From the NCBI GenBank assembly GCA_017463155.1, contig JAFTPT010000033.1:1-33743 (forward strand): DNA of 33,743 bases. The letters are read 5' to 3'. The position numbers were made by a program, and so were the translations under genes. Shown piece after piece: positions 7,407 through 15,613 of the stretch. The notes under the pieces are model-generated. The model did not search any database, was not told the DNA's origin, and worked only from the letters and a program-made list of their open reading frames with translations. Within the stretch, counting starts at the first letter, position 1. The number at the start of each line of letters is the position of its first letter. Origin of the DNA: Blautia sp. (lineage in GTDB: Bacteria > Bacillota > Clostridia > Lachnospirales > Lachnospiraceae).

Positions 7407-7435
7407 TAGCTTACGGTGAAAATCAATGCTATAAT
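7407..7435 (+). promoter_or_regulatory. Promoter of fucI with a weak -35
   Basis: A consensus TATAAT lies at 7430-7435, but the hexamer 17 bp upstream (TAGCTT) is poor. A perfect -10 with a poor -35 is typical of activator-dependent promoters and fits control by the divergent AraC protein. The intergenic region is very AT-rich between 7345 and 7410, with repeated AATATT, and probably holds the operators. Confidence 0.45.
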
Positions 7436-7547
7436 TCTTACATAGGATGATACGCTTGCCGGGTAAGCAGGACAGAATGACGCAGCAGGAGAGGCCGGCC
7501 GTATCACGAATATGACTACGTAAATCATTATGGAGGTGCATGTAATT

Positions 7548-9362
7548 ATGGGAGATGCAAGAAAACTCATCGGCGGCCGTCCGGTCATTGGTATCCGTCC
7601 GGTTATCGACGGTCGTAAGGGACCCCTGGATGTAAGAGGATCTCTGGAAGAGCAGACCATGGGTATGGCGCTCAAGGCTAAGAAGCTTTATGAAGAAAAC
7701 CTTCGTTATTCCGACGGAACTCCGGTCAAGGTCGTGATCGCTGATTCTACGATCGGCCGTGTGCGCGAGAGCGCTGCCTGCCAGGAAAAATTCAAAAAAG
7801 AAGGCGTGGAGATCACCCTTACCGTGACTCCGTGCTGGTGCTATGGCTCCGAGACCATGGACATGGATCCGAACACCATCAAGGGTGTATGGGGCCTGAA
7901 CGCGACCGAGAGACCCGGCGCTGTTTATCTGGCATCCGTTCTGGCTACCCATGCGCAGAAGGGCCTTCCGGCATTCGGCATGTATGGCCATGAAGTTCAG
8001 GAAGCTGACGATGAAGTCGTTCCGGATGACGTCGTCGAGATGCTGCTTCGTTTCGGCCGTGCTGCAGTGGCTGTCGCTTCTCTTCGCGGCACTTCCTATC
8101 TGCAGATCGGTTCCGTCACCATGGGTATCGGCGGTTCCATCATGGACCAGGATTTCATGGAGTCCTACCTTGGCATGCGCGTAGAGTCCATCGATGAGGT
8201 GGAGATCATCCGTCGTATGACCGAAGGCATCTATGATGAGGAAGAATTCCAGAAGGCTCTTGCCTGGACCAAGGAGCACTGCAAGGAAGGCTTCGACAAG
8301 AATCCGGACTGGATCCAGAAGTCCCGCGAAGTCAAGGACGAGCAGTGGGAGTTCACCGTCAAGATGTACATCATCATCAAGGACCTGATGCGCGGCAACG
8401 ACAAGCTGGCTGAGAAGTTCCCGGAGGAAGCTCTCGGACATAACGCCATCGCCGGCGGTTTCCAGGGCCAGAGACAGTGGACCGACTTCTATCCGAACTG
8501 TGACTATCCGGAAGCATTCCTTTCCACTTCCTTTGACTATGACGGCGCTCGTGAGCCGTACGTGCTGGCAACCGAGAACGATATCCTGAACGGTATCTGC
8601 ATGCTTCTTCAGAAGCAGCTGACCGGCCGTGCAGCCATGTTCTCCGATGTACGTACCTACTGGAGCGGCGAGTCCGTCAAGCGTGTGACCGGCTATGAGC
8701 TCGAAGGCCATGCAAAGGATGCCGACGGCTTCATGCATCTGATCAACTCCGGCGCTTCCGCACTGGATTTCTCCGGTGTCTGCAAGGACGAGAACGGCAA
8801 TCCGGTCTGCAAGCAGTGGTGGGATGTCACCGATGCAGATATCAAGGCTATGGCTGACGCCACCGAGTGGCCGCCGGCTGACAACGGCTATTTCCGTGGA
8901 GGCGGATATTCCTCCAGATTTGTCACCAAGGCTGAGATGCCCATCACCATGATCCGCCTGAACCTGGTCAAGGGTCTTGGACCGGTCCTTCAGATCGCAG
9001 AAGGCTGGACTGTGGAGCTTCCGGACGAAGTGACCGATACCCTTTGGAAGAGAACCGACTACACCTGGCCCTGCACCTGGTTCGCACCCAGATGCGACGG
9101 CAAGGAAGGCAGCGCATTCAAGAGCGCGTACGAAGTTATGCGTAACTGGGGTGCAAACCATGGTTCTTCCGTATATGGCCATGTTGGCGCAGACCTGATC
9201 ACGATGGCTTCCATGCTTCGGATCCCGGTTGCCATGCACAATGTTCCGGAAGAGAAGATCTATCGTCCGGCTGCATGGAACGCATTCGGAACCGTTGACA
9301 AAGAGGGTGCGGACTTCCGTGCCTGCGCAGCCTTCGGACCGCTGTACAAGAGATACAAATAA
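7548..9362 (+). CDS. fucI: L-fucose isomerase
   Basis: FucI interconverts L-fucose and L-fuculose, the first step of fucose use, with Mn2+; many members also accept D-arabinose. The 604-residue protein is close to the E. coli length of 591. The metal ligands are recognisable as Glu343 in ATEND, Asp367 in FSDVRTYW (24 apart, as in E. coli) and a His in [11 protein letters not shown] (538 or 545). ATG 7548 has GGAGGT ten bases upstream; the in-frame ATG at 7530 overlaps that site. Codon use is strongly biased, suggesting high expression. No fuculose kinase or aldolase gene is nearby, so the rest of the pathway must lie elsewhere. Confidence 0.96.
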   Translation: MGDARKLIGGRPVIGIRPVIDGRKGPLDVRGSLEEQTMGMALKAKKLYEENLRYSDGTPVKVVIADSTIGRVRESAACQEKFKKEGVEITLTVTPCWCYGSETMDMDPNTIKGVWGLNATERPGAVYLASVLATHAQKGLPAFGMYGHEVQEADDEVVPDDVVEMLLRFGRAAVAVASLRGTSYLQIGSVTMGIGGSIMDQDFMESYLGMRVESIDEVEIIRRMTEGIYDEEEFQKALAWTKEHCKEGFDKNPDWIQKSREVKDEQWEFTVKMYIIIKDLMRGNDKLAEKFPEEALGHNAIAGGFQGQRQWTDFYPNCDYPEAFLSTSFDYDGAREPYVLATENDILNGICMLLQKQLTGRAAMFSDVRTYWSGESVKRVTGYELEGHAKDADGFMHLINSGASALDFSGVCKDENGNPVCKQWWDVTDADIKAMADATEWPPADNGYFRGGGYSSRFVTKAEMPITMIRLNLVKGLGPVLQIAEGWTVELPDEVTDTLWKRTDYTWPCTWFAPRCDGKEGSAFKSAYEVMRNWGANHGSSVYGHVGADLITMASMLRIPVAMHNVPEEKIYRPAAWNAFGTVDKEGADFRACAAFGPLYKRYK

Positions 9363-9380
9363 TAACGTTATGACAACAAG

Positions 9381-9424
9381 CGCCCCGCACAGAGCATGTC
9401 TGTGCGGGGCGTTGTGTGTGTATC
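9381..9424 (+). terminator. Hairpin terminator after fucI
   Basis: A 13-bp GC-rich stem (CGCCCCGCACAGA at 9381-9393 with 9399-9411) and a 5-nt loop, followed by TTGTGTGTGT. The U-run is interrupted, so efficiency is uncertain. Confidence 0.7.
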
Positions 9425-9492
9425 GATGAGATATCCGCTTTCAACAGGCCGGAAACGCTGCCGGTTTGCGCAGGCAGCCGGGAATGCGACTG

Positions 9493-9521
9493 TTGAAAAT
9501 GACACGCGAAAGCGATATATT
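9493..9521 (+). promoter_or_regulatory. Sigma-A type promoter of trmD
   Basis: TTGAAA (9493-9498), a 17-bp spacer and TATATT (9516-9521), 36 bp upstream of the ATG. trmD is therefore transcribed alone and not from an rpsP-rimM-trmD-rplS operon. Confidence 0.65.
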
Positions 9522-9557
9522 GGTATAGTTGGGAGATGCGGGAGGAGGGCTGCGTAG

Positions 9558-10343
9558 ATGAGAATTTCAATTTTAACGATCTGTCCGGAGTATTTTGCCG
9601 GCTTCCGGGAGGTTCCCATGATAAAGCGCTCCCTTACAAAGGATCGCCTCGAATTCGAGGTGATCGACATCCGCACCTTCGCGCCCGGCTCCTTCCGGAG
9701 GGTGGACGATTCGCCCTACGGCGGCGGAAACGGCCTCATTCTCCGCTGCCAGCCGGTAGTCGACGCGATCCGCAACATCCGGACGGAAGAAAGCCATGTG
9801 ATCGCTCTTGCGCCCATCGGACAGCCGTATGTGCAGGAGAAAGCCCGGGAACTTGCGAAGAAGGAGCACATCATCCTGCTGTGCGGGCATTTTGAGGGCT
9901 TTGACGCCCGGATCTACAGCTACGTCGATGAGATCATCTCTGTAGGTGATTATGTCCTCTCCGGCGGCGAGATCCCGGCGATGGCGGTCACGGACTCCAT
10001 CGTCCGCCTTCTTCCGGGAAACCTGCGCGACGGCAGCGCCGAGGATGAGAGCTTTGAGAACGGGCTGCTGGAATACCCGCAGTACACGAAGCCCGCGGAA
10101 TTTGAAGGGCAGAAGGTGCCGGAGGTGCTTCTGTCCGGGGACCACGAAGCCGTACGAAGATGGCGGCAGGAGAAGGCACTCGAGATCACGAAAGAACGAA
10201 GGCCGGATCTGATGGATTTATGGGATACCGGGCATGATTGCGATGAAGTACATGACGTCTGTACAGGCCGCAGGTCTGCTCGGTGTGACGAAACGCTATA
10301 TCAATGCATTGTGCGCAAATGGAATCATAAAAGGTGCATATAA
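9558..10343 (+). CDS. trmD: tRNA (guanine-N1-)-methyltransferase TrmD with an abnormal C-terminus
   Basis: TrmD methylates N1 of G37 next to the anticodon, preventing frameshifting. The SPOUT-fold core is intact: DDSPYGGGNGLILRCQPV (about 50-67), LLCGHFEGFDAR, the knot ISVGDYVLSGGEIPAMAVTD and EYPQYTKPAEFEG. The usual final segment (a short linker and an LTxEQ-type helix after RRPDL) is missing. From about residue 222 the frame gives a Cys/His/Arg-rich tail read out of frame from the next gene, which it overlaps by 101 nt. The simplest reading is that DNA carrying the next gene joined within the trmD 3' end and removed the native tail. The core residues for SAM binding remain, so the enzyme may still work. 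SD GGAGGAGGG precedes the ATG. Confidence 0.88.
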   Translation: MRISILTICPEYFAGFREVPMIKRSLTKDRLEFEVIDIRTFAPGSFRRVDDSPYGGGNGLILRCQPVVDAIRNIRTEESHVIALAPIGQPYVQEKARELAKKEHIILLCGHFEGFDARIYSYVDEIISVGDYVLSGGEIPAMAVTDSIVRLLPGNLRDGSAEDESFENGLLEYPQYTKPAEFEGQKVPEVLLSGDHEAVRRWRQEKALEITKERRPDLMDLWDTGHDCDEVHDVCTGRRSARCDETLYQCIVRKWNHKRCI

Positions 10344-11997
10344 GAATGGATATCGTTGGATGGTTCCTGAAGAAGCCATTCATGCAAAAGTGGGAACTGA
10401 GAATAAAACCGCACGGGTTTTTAATACGACAGGAATCTGCAATCCACGAGATCACTATATGGTCCGGCTTGAACAAAGGATGGCCGAGGTAAGGACATTA
10501 GTTGATGAAGGTAAGTATTTTACGATCAACAGAGCCAGGCAATATGGAAAGACAACAACCTTGCATGCCTTGTCGGACTATCTGAACCGGGATTATTTTG
10601 TAATCAGCATGGATTTTCAAATGCAGATGAGCAGTGCGAAATTCAGGGATGAGAACACATTTGCAGTTGCCTTTGCAAAAGCATTTCTGTCATCTTCACG
10701 CGTGAATCCGCTCAGCACAACAGAGGAATACAAGGAAGCACTTCAGTCGTTGGAAAAGACTGTACTGGAGGAGGCGCAAGCCTTTGAACTGGTAGAACTG
10801 TTTCAGGCGTTAAGCGCTTTTTGCGGGGCTTTATCCAGAAAAAGCGTTCTGATGATCGACGAGATTGACAGTGCCGCCAATAACCAGGTGTTTCCGGACT
10901 TTCTGGCACAGCTGCGAGGTTACTATATCAACAGAAATACATATCCTACATTTCAATCGGTCATTCTGGCCGGCGTTTGTGATATCCGGAATCTGAAGAG
11001 AAAACTCCGTCCGGATGAAGAACACAAGGATAACAGTCCGTGGAATATAGCTGCCGATTTTGACATAGATATGAGTTTTTCCCCGGAACAGATCTCCCGG
11101 ATGCTGAGAGAGTACGAAACGGATCATCAAACCGGAATGAAAGAGAATGCACTGGCGCAGGAAATCTATGCATATACCGGCGGATATCCGTATCTGGTAT
11201 CTCGCATTTGTCAGCTTCTCGACCAGAAGACAGCAATCGAGGATGGAAGCGTATGGACACATGCGGGACTTCTGGACGCTGTCCGCGAACTTACAGGTGA
11301 AGATAATTCCCTGTTTCAGGATATGGCCAAAAAGGTGAAGGACTATCCTGCTCTCAGGGAGCTTTTGTATGATATCTTGTTCTGCGGTAAAAGCATCCCG
11401 TACAATACCGGCACGGAACTTGTCTCGATTGGCGTCATGTTTGGCTTTCTGAAAGAGAACGAGGGGCAGGTTGCGATTGCAAACCGTGTTTTCGAGATTT
11501 GGTTCTACAATCTTTTTATCACGGAGGAAGCGATCAAGAGTAAAACATATGCAGCCGGTGAACGGGATAAGAATCAATTTGTCCGGAATGAACGGTTGGA
11601 TATGGAACTGGTACTGAAAAAGTTTGTACAGCATTTTGCGGAGAGCTTTGGAGGCAGCACAGATAGTTTTGTTGAAGAGAACGGAAGAAAGCTGTTTCTG
11701 CTGTACATTCGCCCGCTAATCAACGGAACGGGAAATTATTACATTGAATCCAGGACCAGAAGCATGGGCCGGACAGACCTTATCATTGATTACCATGGTA
11801 TACAGTATATTATTGAAATGAAGATCTGGCACGGTGAAGAATACAATTCCAGAGGAGAGAAACAGCTGATCGGATATCTGGAAGATTATGGCTTGAAAAA
11901 GGGTTATATGGTCAGCTTTAATTTCAACAAGAACAAAACGCCGGGGGTGAAGGAACTGCATTTTAAAGACTACACGATCGTGGAAGCGGTTGTGTAA
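10243..11997 (+). CDS. HTH-AAA ATPase-PD-(D/E)XK nuclease-like fusion protein
   Basis: A 584-residue three-part protein. Residues 1-45 form an excisionase/MerR-like helix-turn-helix (SVQAAGLLGVTKRYINALC, then GYRWMVPEEA). The middle is a P-loop ATPase with a degenerate Walker A RARQYGKTT (97-105) and Walker B SVLMIDEIDS (201-210). The C-terminus is a PD-(D/E)XK nuclease-like domain with Asp512 (GRTDL), Glu525 and Lys527 (EMK). Such proteins are common in Clostridia and Bacteroidetes and are of unproven function; a link to DNA mobility or defence is inference. The codons are visibly AT-richer than neighbouring genes. ATG 10243 matches the family start, but ATG 10234 is possible; neither has a clear ribosome binding site. 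It overlaps trmD. Confidence 0.75.
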   Translation: MKYMTSVQAAGLLGVTKRYINALCANGIIKGAYKNGYRWMVPEEAIHAKVGTENKTARVFNTTGICNPRDHYMVRLEQRMAEVRTLVDEGKYFTINRARQYGKTTTLHALSDYLNRDYFVISMDFQMQMSSAKFRDENTFAVAFAKAFLSSSRVNPLSTTEEYKEALQSLEKTVLEEAQAFELVELFQALSAFCGALSRKSVLMIDEIDSAANNQVFPDFLAQLRGYYINRNTYPTFQSVILAGVCDIRNLKRKLRPDEEHKDNSPWNIAADFDIDMSFSPEQISRMLREYETDHQTGMKENALAQEIYAYTGGYPYLVSRICQLLDQKTAIEDGSVWTHAGLLDAVRELTGEDNSLFQDMAKKVKDYPALRELLYDILFCGKSIPYNTGTELVSIGVMFGFLKENEGQVAIANRVFEIWFYNLFITEEAIKSKTYAAGERDKNQFVRNERLDMELVLKKFVQHFAESFGGSTDSFVEENGRKLFLLYIRPLINGTGNYYIESRTRSMGRTDLIIDYHGIQYIIEMKIWHGEEYNSRGEKQLIGYLEDYGLKKGYMVSFNFNKNKTPGVKELHFKDYTIVEAVV

Positions 11998-12005
11998 GGC
12001 AAAAG

Positions 12006-12033
12006 TTTCAAATATGTTTTGTATTTGTACAAT
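12006..12033 (+). promoter_or_regulatory. Promoter of the desulfoferrodoxin gene
   Basis: TTTCAA (12006-12011), a 16-bp spacer and TACAAT (12028-12033). A 24-bp palindrome begins at the end of the -10 box. Confidence 0.45.
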
Positions 12034-12055
12034 CGCAAGGGCATGCCCTTGCGAT
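12032..12055. promoter_or_regulatory. 24-bp perfect palindrome, operator or hairpin
   Basis: ATCGCAAGGG-CATG-CCCTTGCGAT is fully self-complementary. It overlaps the predicted -10 box and start site of the desulfoferrodoxin promoter, so it could be a repressor operator. It could also be a stem-loop ending the upstream ATPase transcript, but no U-run follows. Confidence 0.5.
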
Positions 12056-12103
12056 GTCATCAATCATGAATCATCGAAACATCCAGACAAGGAGGAATGG
12101 ATC

Positions 12104-12478
12104 ATGACTTTTTATCAGTGTGCACATTGTGGGAACATTATCGCTTACATCAAGGATTCCGGTGTCCGCTTCCAGTGCTGCGGCGAGGAAATGAAGCCGA
12201 TGGAGCCCAACACGTCCGACGGTGCGGGTGAGAAGCATGTGCCGGTCATTCAGATCGACGGGCAGACGGTTACCGTCACGATCGGTTCCGTGGAGCATCC
12301 GATGCTGGAAGCGCATCACATAGAGTGGATCCTTTTGGAGACAAAGGAAGGCCGTCAGCGTAAGACCCTGAAGCCGGGCGACAAGCCTGTCGCAATGTTT
12401 GCTCTTACCGAGGGAGATTCTGTGGTTGCAGCCTATGAGTACTGCAATCTGCATGGTCTCTGGAAATCAGAGCGATAA
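12104..12478 (+). CDS. dfx: Desulfoferrodoxin (2Fe superoxide reductase)
   Basis: This cytosolic enzyme reduces superoxide to hydrogen peroxide without making oxygen, an anaerobe's defence against air. The 124-residue protein has both domains: an N-terminal desulforedoxin-like Fe(Cys)4 centre (Cys6, Cys9, Cys25, Cys26) and a catalytic Fe(His)4Cys centre with His45, His65, His71 or 72, Cys114 and His117 (motifs EKHVP, SVEHP, HHIEW, YCNLHG). Lys44, the residue that helps superoxide binding in characterised enzymes, is present. ATG 12104 follows AAGGAGG by eight bases. A terminator follows. Rubredoxin or an oxidoreductase partner is not adjacent, but redox genes lie downstream. Confidence 0.95.
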   Translation: MTFYQCAHCGNIIAYIKDSGVRFQCCGEEMKPMEPNTSDGAGEKHVPVIQIDGQTVTVTIGSVEHPMLEAHHIEWILLETKEGRQRKTLKPGDKPVAMFALTEGDSVVAAYEYCNLHGLWKSER

Positions 12479-12514
12479 CTCTGCGTGATCACGATCAGAT
12501 AGAAAGACACAATG

Positions 12515-12552
12515 AATGGCAGGCGCCTCTTTGACGTCTGCCATTTTCTTTT
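12515..12552 (+). terminator. Terminator after desulfoferrodoxin
   Basis: An 11-bp stem AATGGCAGGCG (12515-12525) with CGTCTGCCATT (12535-12545), one G-U pair, then TTCTTTT. It sits between the convergent desulfoferrodoxin and LysR genes. Confidence 0.8.
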
Positions 12553-12553
12553 G

Positions 12554-13441
12554 TCATAGCGGGACCGCGACCGCGTCGGCGTACAGCTTCTGCAGAATCC
12601 CAATGAACGAAGCGACGCCTTCCCGTCCGTCTTCCTTGTGCGAACAAAGAACGCAGGAGAAGTTCTCTTTACAATCAAAAGGAATCCAGGCGAACTGCCC
12701 GCTGTGGTCGTTCAGAAAACCGGGAGCCAGGCATACGCCGCGGCCGGCCGCCACATTGGTCAGGGTCGTGTCATGGTCCGGACTGTTGAAGTAGTCGATC
12801 TGTCCGGTATTGATCAGCCTGTGCTGAACAGCTTTTAGAGCCGGCGGTGATCCTCCACCGACCATGAGAGTCCGCCCGTACAGATCTTCTTCTTTTATTA
12901 GATTTTTTGCGGCGAGAGGGTCGTCCCTCTGGGCAATCAGGTAGATGCGGCTTTCAAAAAGCGGATGGGCCAGGATCCCGGGAATCTGCCGCGTCTGCTC
13001 CTGCAGAGCAAACAGGAGATCAACCTCATTCTGCAGAAAGGCCTCCACACCGTTCTCATATTGAAAAACAGGCGTGACCTGAATTTCCGGATGACTGCCG
13101 GCGAAGATCCGCATGGCTTCCGGCAGATAAAAAACTGCCTGTCGGACCATCAGACTGATGGAGATGTTGTCCTTGTATTTTGCACTGAAATTCTGCCCCT
13201 GCTCGATGGCGCGCTTCAGGTCCTCGCGCATGCCGGCCAGGAAGGTCACAAACTGGGCACCCGCCGGGGTCAGGGCAGCCCCTTTTCCATTGCGGTCAAA
13301 GAGGCTGAAGCCGATTTCATCCTCCAGCAGCCGGATCTGGTAGGAAAAAGTCGGCTGGCTGACAAACATGTTCTCCGCAGCCCGGCTGAAGTTCAGTGTA
13401 TGGGCCAGTTCAATGCAATAGTCGATCTGTTTTGTGGTCAT
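12554..13441 (-). CDS. LysR-family transcriptional regulator
   Basis: A 295-residue regulator with an N-terminal winged helix-turn-helix (about 1-60: NFSRAAENMFVSQPTFSYQI and LLEDEIGFSLFDR) and a C-terminal periplasmic-binding-like effector domain (about 90-290). ATG 13441 has an AGGAG eight to nine bases upstream. It is transcribed divergently from a flavodoxin / aldo-keto reductase operon, and the two promoters overlap, so it most likely controls that operon and itself (the standard LysR layout). The effector is unknown; a redox or electrophilic signal is an inference from the target genes. Confidence 0.92.
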   Translation of the reverse strand: MTTKQIDYCIELAHTLNFSRAAENMFVSQPTFSYQIRLLEDEIGFSLFDRNGKGAALTPAGAQFVTFLAGMREDLKRAIEQGQNFSAKYKDNISISLMVRQAVFYLPEAMRIFAGSHPEIQVTPVFQYENGVEAFLQNEVDLLFALQEQTRQIPGILAHPLFESRIYLIAQRDDPLAAKNLIKEEDLYGRTLMVGGGSPPALKAVQHRLINTGQIDYFNSPDHDTTLTNVAAGRGVCLAPGFLNDHSGQFAWIPFDCKENFSCVLCSHKEDGREGVASFIGILQKLYADAVAVPL

Positions 13442-13474
13442 TTTTTATACTCCTGCTATTTAGATATTAAATCA

Positions 13475-13521
13475 AGTATAGCATAATTCGATTGGACAGT
13501 ACAATAGCAGTAAACTATAAT
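13475..13521. promoter_or_regulatory. Overlapping divergent promoters, LysR gene and flavodoxin operon
   Basis: Plus strand: TTGGAC (13492-13497), 18-bp spacer, TATAAT (13516-13521). Minus strand: TTGTAC (13499-13504), 18-bp spacer, TATACT (13475-13480). The two -35 regions nearly coincide, so one bound regulator could affect both genes. Confidence 0.65.
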
Positions 13522-13576
13522 AAAGCTATCAGGAGAAAACAAATTCGTACAGAAGCAGAGCATGGAGGTATGAAGG

Positions 13577-14098
13577 ATGGCAAAGACACTGATCGCCTTT
13601 TTTTCAAGAGCGGATGAAAACTATTTTGGTGGTGCAATGAGATATGTCAAGGTCGGAAACACGGAGATCGTTGTAAATTATATGAAAGAACTGATCGAAG
13701 CGGTCAGCTTCAAGATTGAGATGAAAGATCCCTATTCACCGGTATACATGACCTGCATCGAAGAGGCAAAGAAGGATCTGCGAGCGAAGGCACGGCCGGA
13801 GCTGGTTTCCGTGCCTGACTCGATCGACGAATACGATACGGTCGTCCTTGCCTATCCGAATTACTGGGGGACAATGCCGATGGCGGTGTTTACATTCCTC
13901 GAAAAGTTTGACTTCTCCGGCAAGACCATCCTTCCGCTCTGCACAAATGAGGGAAGCGGAATGGGAGGCAGCGAGCGTGATATCAAGCGCACCTGCCCTG
14001 GAGCAGATATCAGAAAAGGGCTTTCCATCACGGGAAGCGCGGCAGCCAATTCCAAAGGCGCACTGCAGCGTTGGTTTACCGAAAACGGTTTGATGTAA
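13577..14098 (+). CDS. Flavodoxin-family protein
   Basis: A 173-residue FMN-binding protein of the flavodoxin fold. It starts with a beta-strand and phosphate-binding loop (LIAFFSRADENYFGG), and has AYPNYWGTMPMAVFTFLE around the flavin (about 94-111) and LCTNEGSGMGGSERDI near 123-138. This pattern is that of the longer flavodoxin-like NAD(P)H-linked or electron-carrier proteins often found beside aldo-keto reductases. ATG 13577 follows GGAGGT. It is the first gene of a three-gene operon controlled by the divergent LysR protein. Confidence 0.85.
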   Translation: MAKTLIAFFSRADENYFGGAMRYVKVGNTEIVVNYMKELIEAVSFKIEMKDPYSPVYMTCIEEAKKDLRAKARPELVSVPDSIDEYDTVVLAYPNYWGTMPMAVFTFLEKFDFSGKTILPLCTNEGSGMGGSERDIKRTCPGADIRKGLSITGSAAANSKGALQRWFTENGLM

Positions 14099-14108
14099 GG
14101 AGGAGCTT

Positions 14109-14951
14109 ATGGAGTACATTACGCTGAACAATGATGTGAAGTGCCCGGTGATCGGGATCGGAACCTTTATGCTTGCACCGGCAGACGCTGAAAACAGTGT
14201 CCGCGAAGCACTGAAGATGGGCTATTCCCTTGTGGATACCGCGAACGCGTACGTTAATGAAAGAGCTGTTGGGCGTGGCATCAAGGAGAGCGGGCTGAAG
14301 AGAGAGGAAGTATTTCTTTCCACAAAGCTCTGGCCGAGTGAGTACGAAAATGAGAAAGCTGTCGATGATACGCTGGCTCGTCTTGGAGTGGACTACGTGG
14401 ATCTTCTCTATATCCATCAGCCTGCAGGCAACTGGCTCGCTGGTTACAGACAGTTGGAGAAAGCCTGCAAAGAAGGAAAGGCCAGATCGATCGGCATTTC
14501 CAATTTTGAGGGGAAGTACATCGAAGAGCTGAAGACAAAATGGGAGATTGCGCCGCAGTTCATTCAGGTGGAAGCCCATCCCTACTTCGCACAGGACGAG
14601 CTTCGGAGGACGCTGGACCAGTACGGGATCAGGCTCATGAGCTGGTATCCGCTGGGACACGGCGATAAGGCTTTGATCAATGAGCCGGTTTTCAAAAAGC
14701 TTGGTGAGAAGTACGGCAAGAGCTCCGCACAGGTCATTCTCCGGTGGCATACCCAGATGGGCTTTGTCGTGATCCCCGGCAGCAAAAACGTTGATCACAT
14801 CAAGGACAATCTGGACATCATGGATTTTGCTTTGACGGATGAAGAGATGGCAGAGATCGCAAAGCTCAACAAGGGTGTCCGCTACTATACCAGAACCGAC
14901 GAAGCCCTGGCAGGATTTGCAGCATGGTCGCCACAGTATGAAAAACAGTGA
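14109..14951 (+). CDS. Aldo/keto reductase
   Basis: A 280-residue TIM-barrel NADPH-dependent reductase of aldehydes and ketones. The catalytic tetrad is complete: Asp43 (LVDTANAY), Tyr48, Lys73 (LSTKLW) and His103 (YIHQP). NADP-binding features are visible in GISNFEGK and VIPGSKNVDHIKDN. The best family match is to 2,5-diketogluconate reductase-like or methylglyoxal reductase-like proteins, but the substrate is unknown. SD AAGGAGG and an 10-bp gap link it to the flavodoxin gene, suggesting a detoxification operon. Confidence 0.92.
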   Translation: MEYITLNNDVKCPVIGIGTFMLAPADAENSVREALKMGYSLVDTANAYVNERAVGRGIKESGLKREEVFLSTKLWPSEYENEKAVDDTLARLGVDYVDLLYIHQPAGNWLAGYRQLEKACKEGKARSIGISNFEGKYIEELKTKWEIAPQFIQVEAHPYFAQDELRRTLDQYGIRLMSWYPLGHGDKALINEPVFKKLGEKYGKSSAQVILRWHTQMGFVVIPGSKNVDHIKDNLDIMDFALTDEEMAEIAKLNKGVRYYTRTDEALAGFAAWSPQYEKQ

Positions 14952-15369
14952 GCCGAGCACAGCACATGTATCCGGCAGGGCGGCTGATGAGATGAAGAAT
15001 ATGGGTGACAGAGAGCAGATTGAGGAATTGTACCGCACATACTGGCGGTGCATGATCAATAAAGACATTTCCGGTATGGACCGGATTATGGCGGACGATT
15101 ATGAGCTCCGGCACATGACCGGGCTCCGGCAATCAAAACAGGACTTCTTCCGGTCGGTGACAAGCGGAGAACTGAACTATTATTCCGCGAAACACGAGGA
15201 GATTTTCGTGGATGTGACCGGCGATACGGCGACGATGATCGGGCGGAGCAAGGTAGTGGCGGCCGTCTATGGAGGCGGCAGGCACAGCTGGCGGCTTCAG
15301 GGAGACTTCACCCTGCGAAAAGAAAAAGGGACCTGGAAGCTGACATCCAGCAGGGCATCGACGTATTGA
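14938..15369 (+). CDS. NTF2-like (SnoaL/DUF4440-type) protein
   Basis: A protein of about 143 residues whose last ~120 residues form a cone-shaped NTF2-like fold: a helix DREQIEELYRTYWRCMINKD, then MDRIMADDYELRHM, and alternating beta-strands ending in KGTWKLTSSRAS. These small domains bind or transform hydrophobic ligands; function is unknown here. Start choice is uncertain. ATG 14938 overlaps the aldo-keto reductase end by 14 bp (translational coupling), while ATG 14992 or 15001 would remove a poorly structured N-terminus. No strong ribosome binding site precedes any of them. Confidence 0.75.
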   Translation: MKNSEPSTAHVSGRAADEMKNMGDREQIEELYRTYWRCMINKDISGMDRIMADDYELRHMTGLRQSKQDFFRSVTSGELNYYSAKHEEIFVDVTGDTATMIGRSKVVAAVYGGGRHSWRLQGDFTLRKEKGTWKLTSSRASTY

Positions 15370-15461
15370 GGGCGTATGTGCTGTAACCCCGAAAAAACGC
15401 AAAAATGCATGAGGTAAAAAAGATTTTCGACATAAACCTATGAAAAAAGAACAAATAGCGC

Positions 15462-15501
15462 TATAATATGAAAGAAAAGAGCGGGCAGCGAAGGCCCGCT
15501 C
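15462..15501 (+). promoter_or_regulatory. -10 box and leader hairpin of a small gene
   Basis: TATAAT lies at 15462-15467 with only a weak -35 upstream. Eight base pairs GAGCGGGC (15479-15486) and GCCCGCTC (15494-15501) form a hairpin with a 7-nt loop just after the predicted transcript start. Confidence 0.45.
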
Positions 15502-15520
15502 AAAACAGAAGGTTTTGGAA

Positions 15521-15613
15521 ATGACTTTTGGTTTATTTTGTTCCGATGATTATTGGCTGAAATCGCCCGATGAAAAATGGTCGATTTCACCCGATGCTAA
15601 CATAGAGAAATAA
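15521..15613 (+). CDS. Putative 30-residue small protein with octapeptide periodicity
   Basis: ATG 15521 to TAA 15611-15613 encodes 30 residues, acidic and aromatic-rich (Trp12, Trp20, Tyr11). AAGG lies eight bases before the ATG. Three CCGATG hexamers occur at an exact 24-nt spacing (15543, 15567, 15591) and give a repeated S-P-D-type octapeptide (S15-P16-D17 and S23-P24-D25, with a diverged first unit C7-S8-D9). A -10 box and hairpin lie upstream, and the stop codon abuts a strong terminator, so it looks like a self-contained transcript of about 175 nt. It could be a small protein, a leader or toxin-like peptide, or a small RNA with a fortuitous ORF. No homologue is recognised. Confidence 0.4.
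   Translation: MTFGLFCSDDYWLKSPDEKWSISPDANIEK

Noticed and set aside
7398-9239. 613-codon open frame on the minus strand opposite fucI
   Set aside because: fucI is certain on the + strand with conserved metal ligands; the antisense frame has no recognisable domain.
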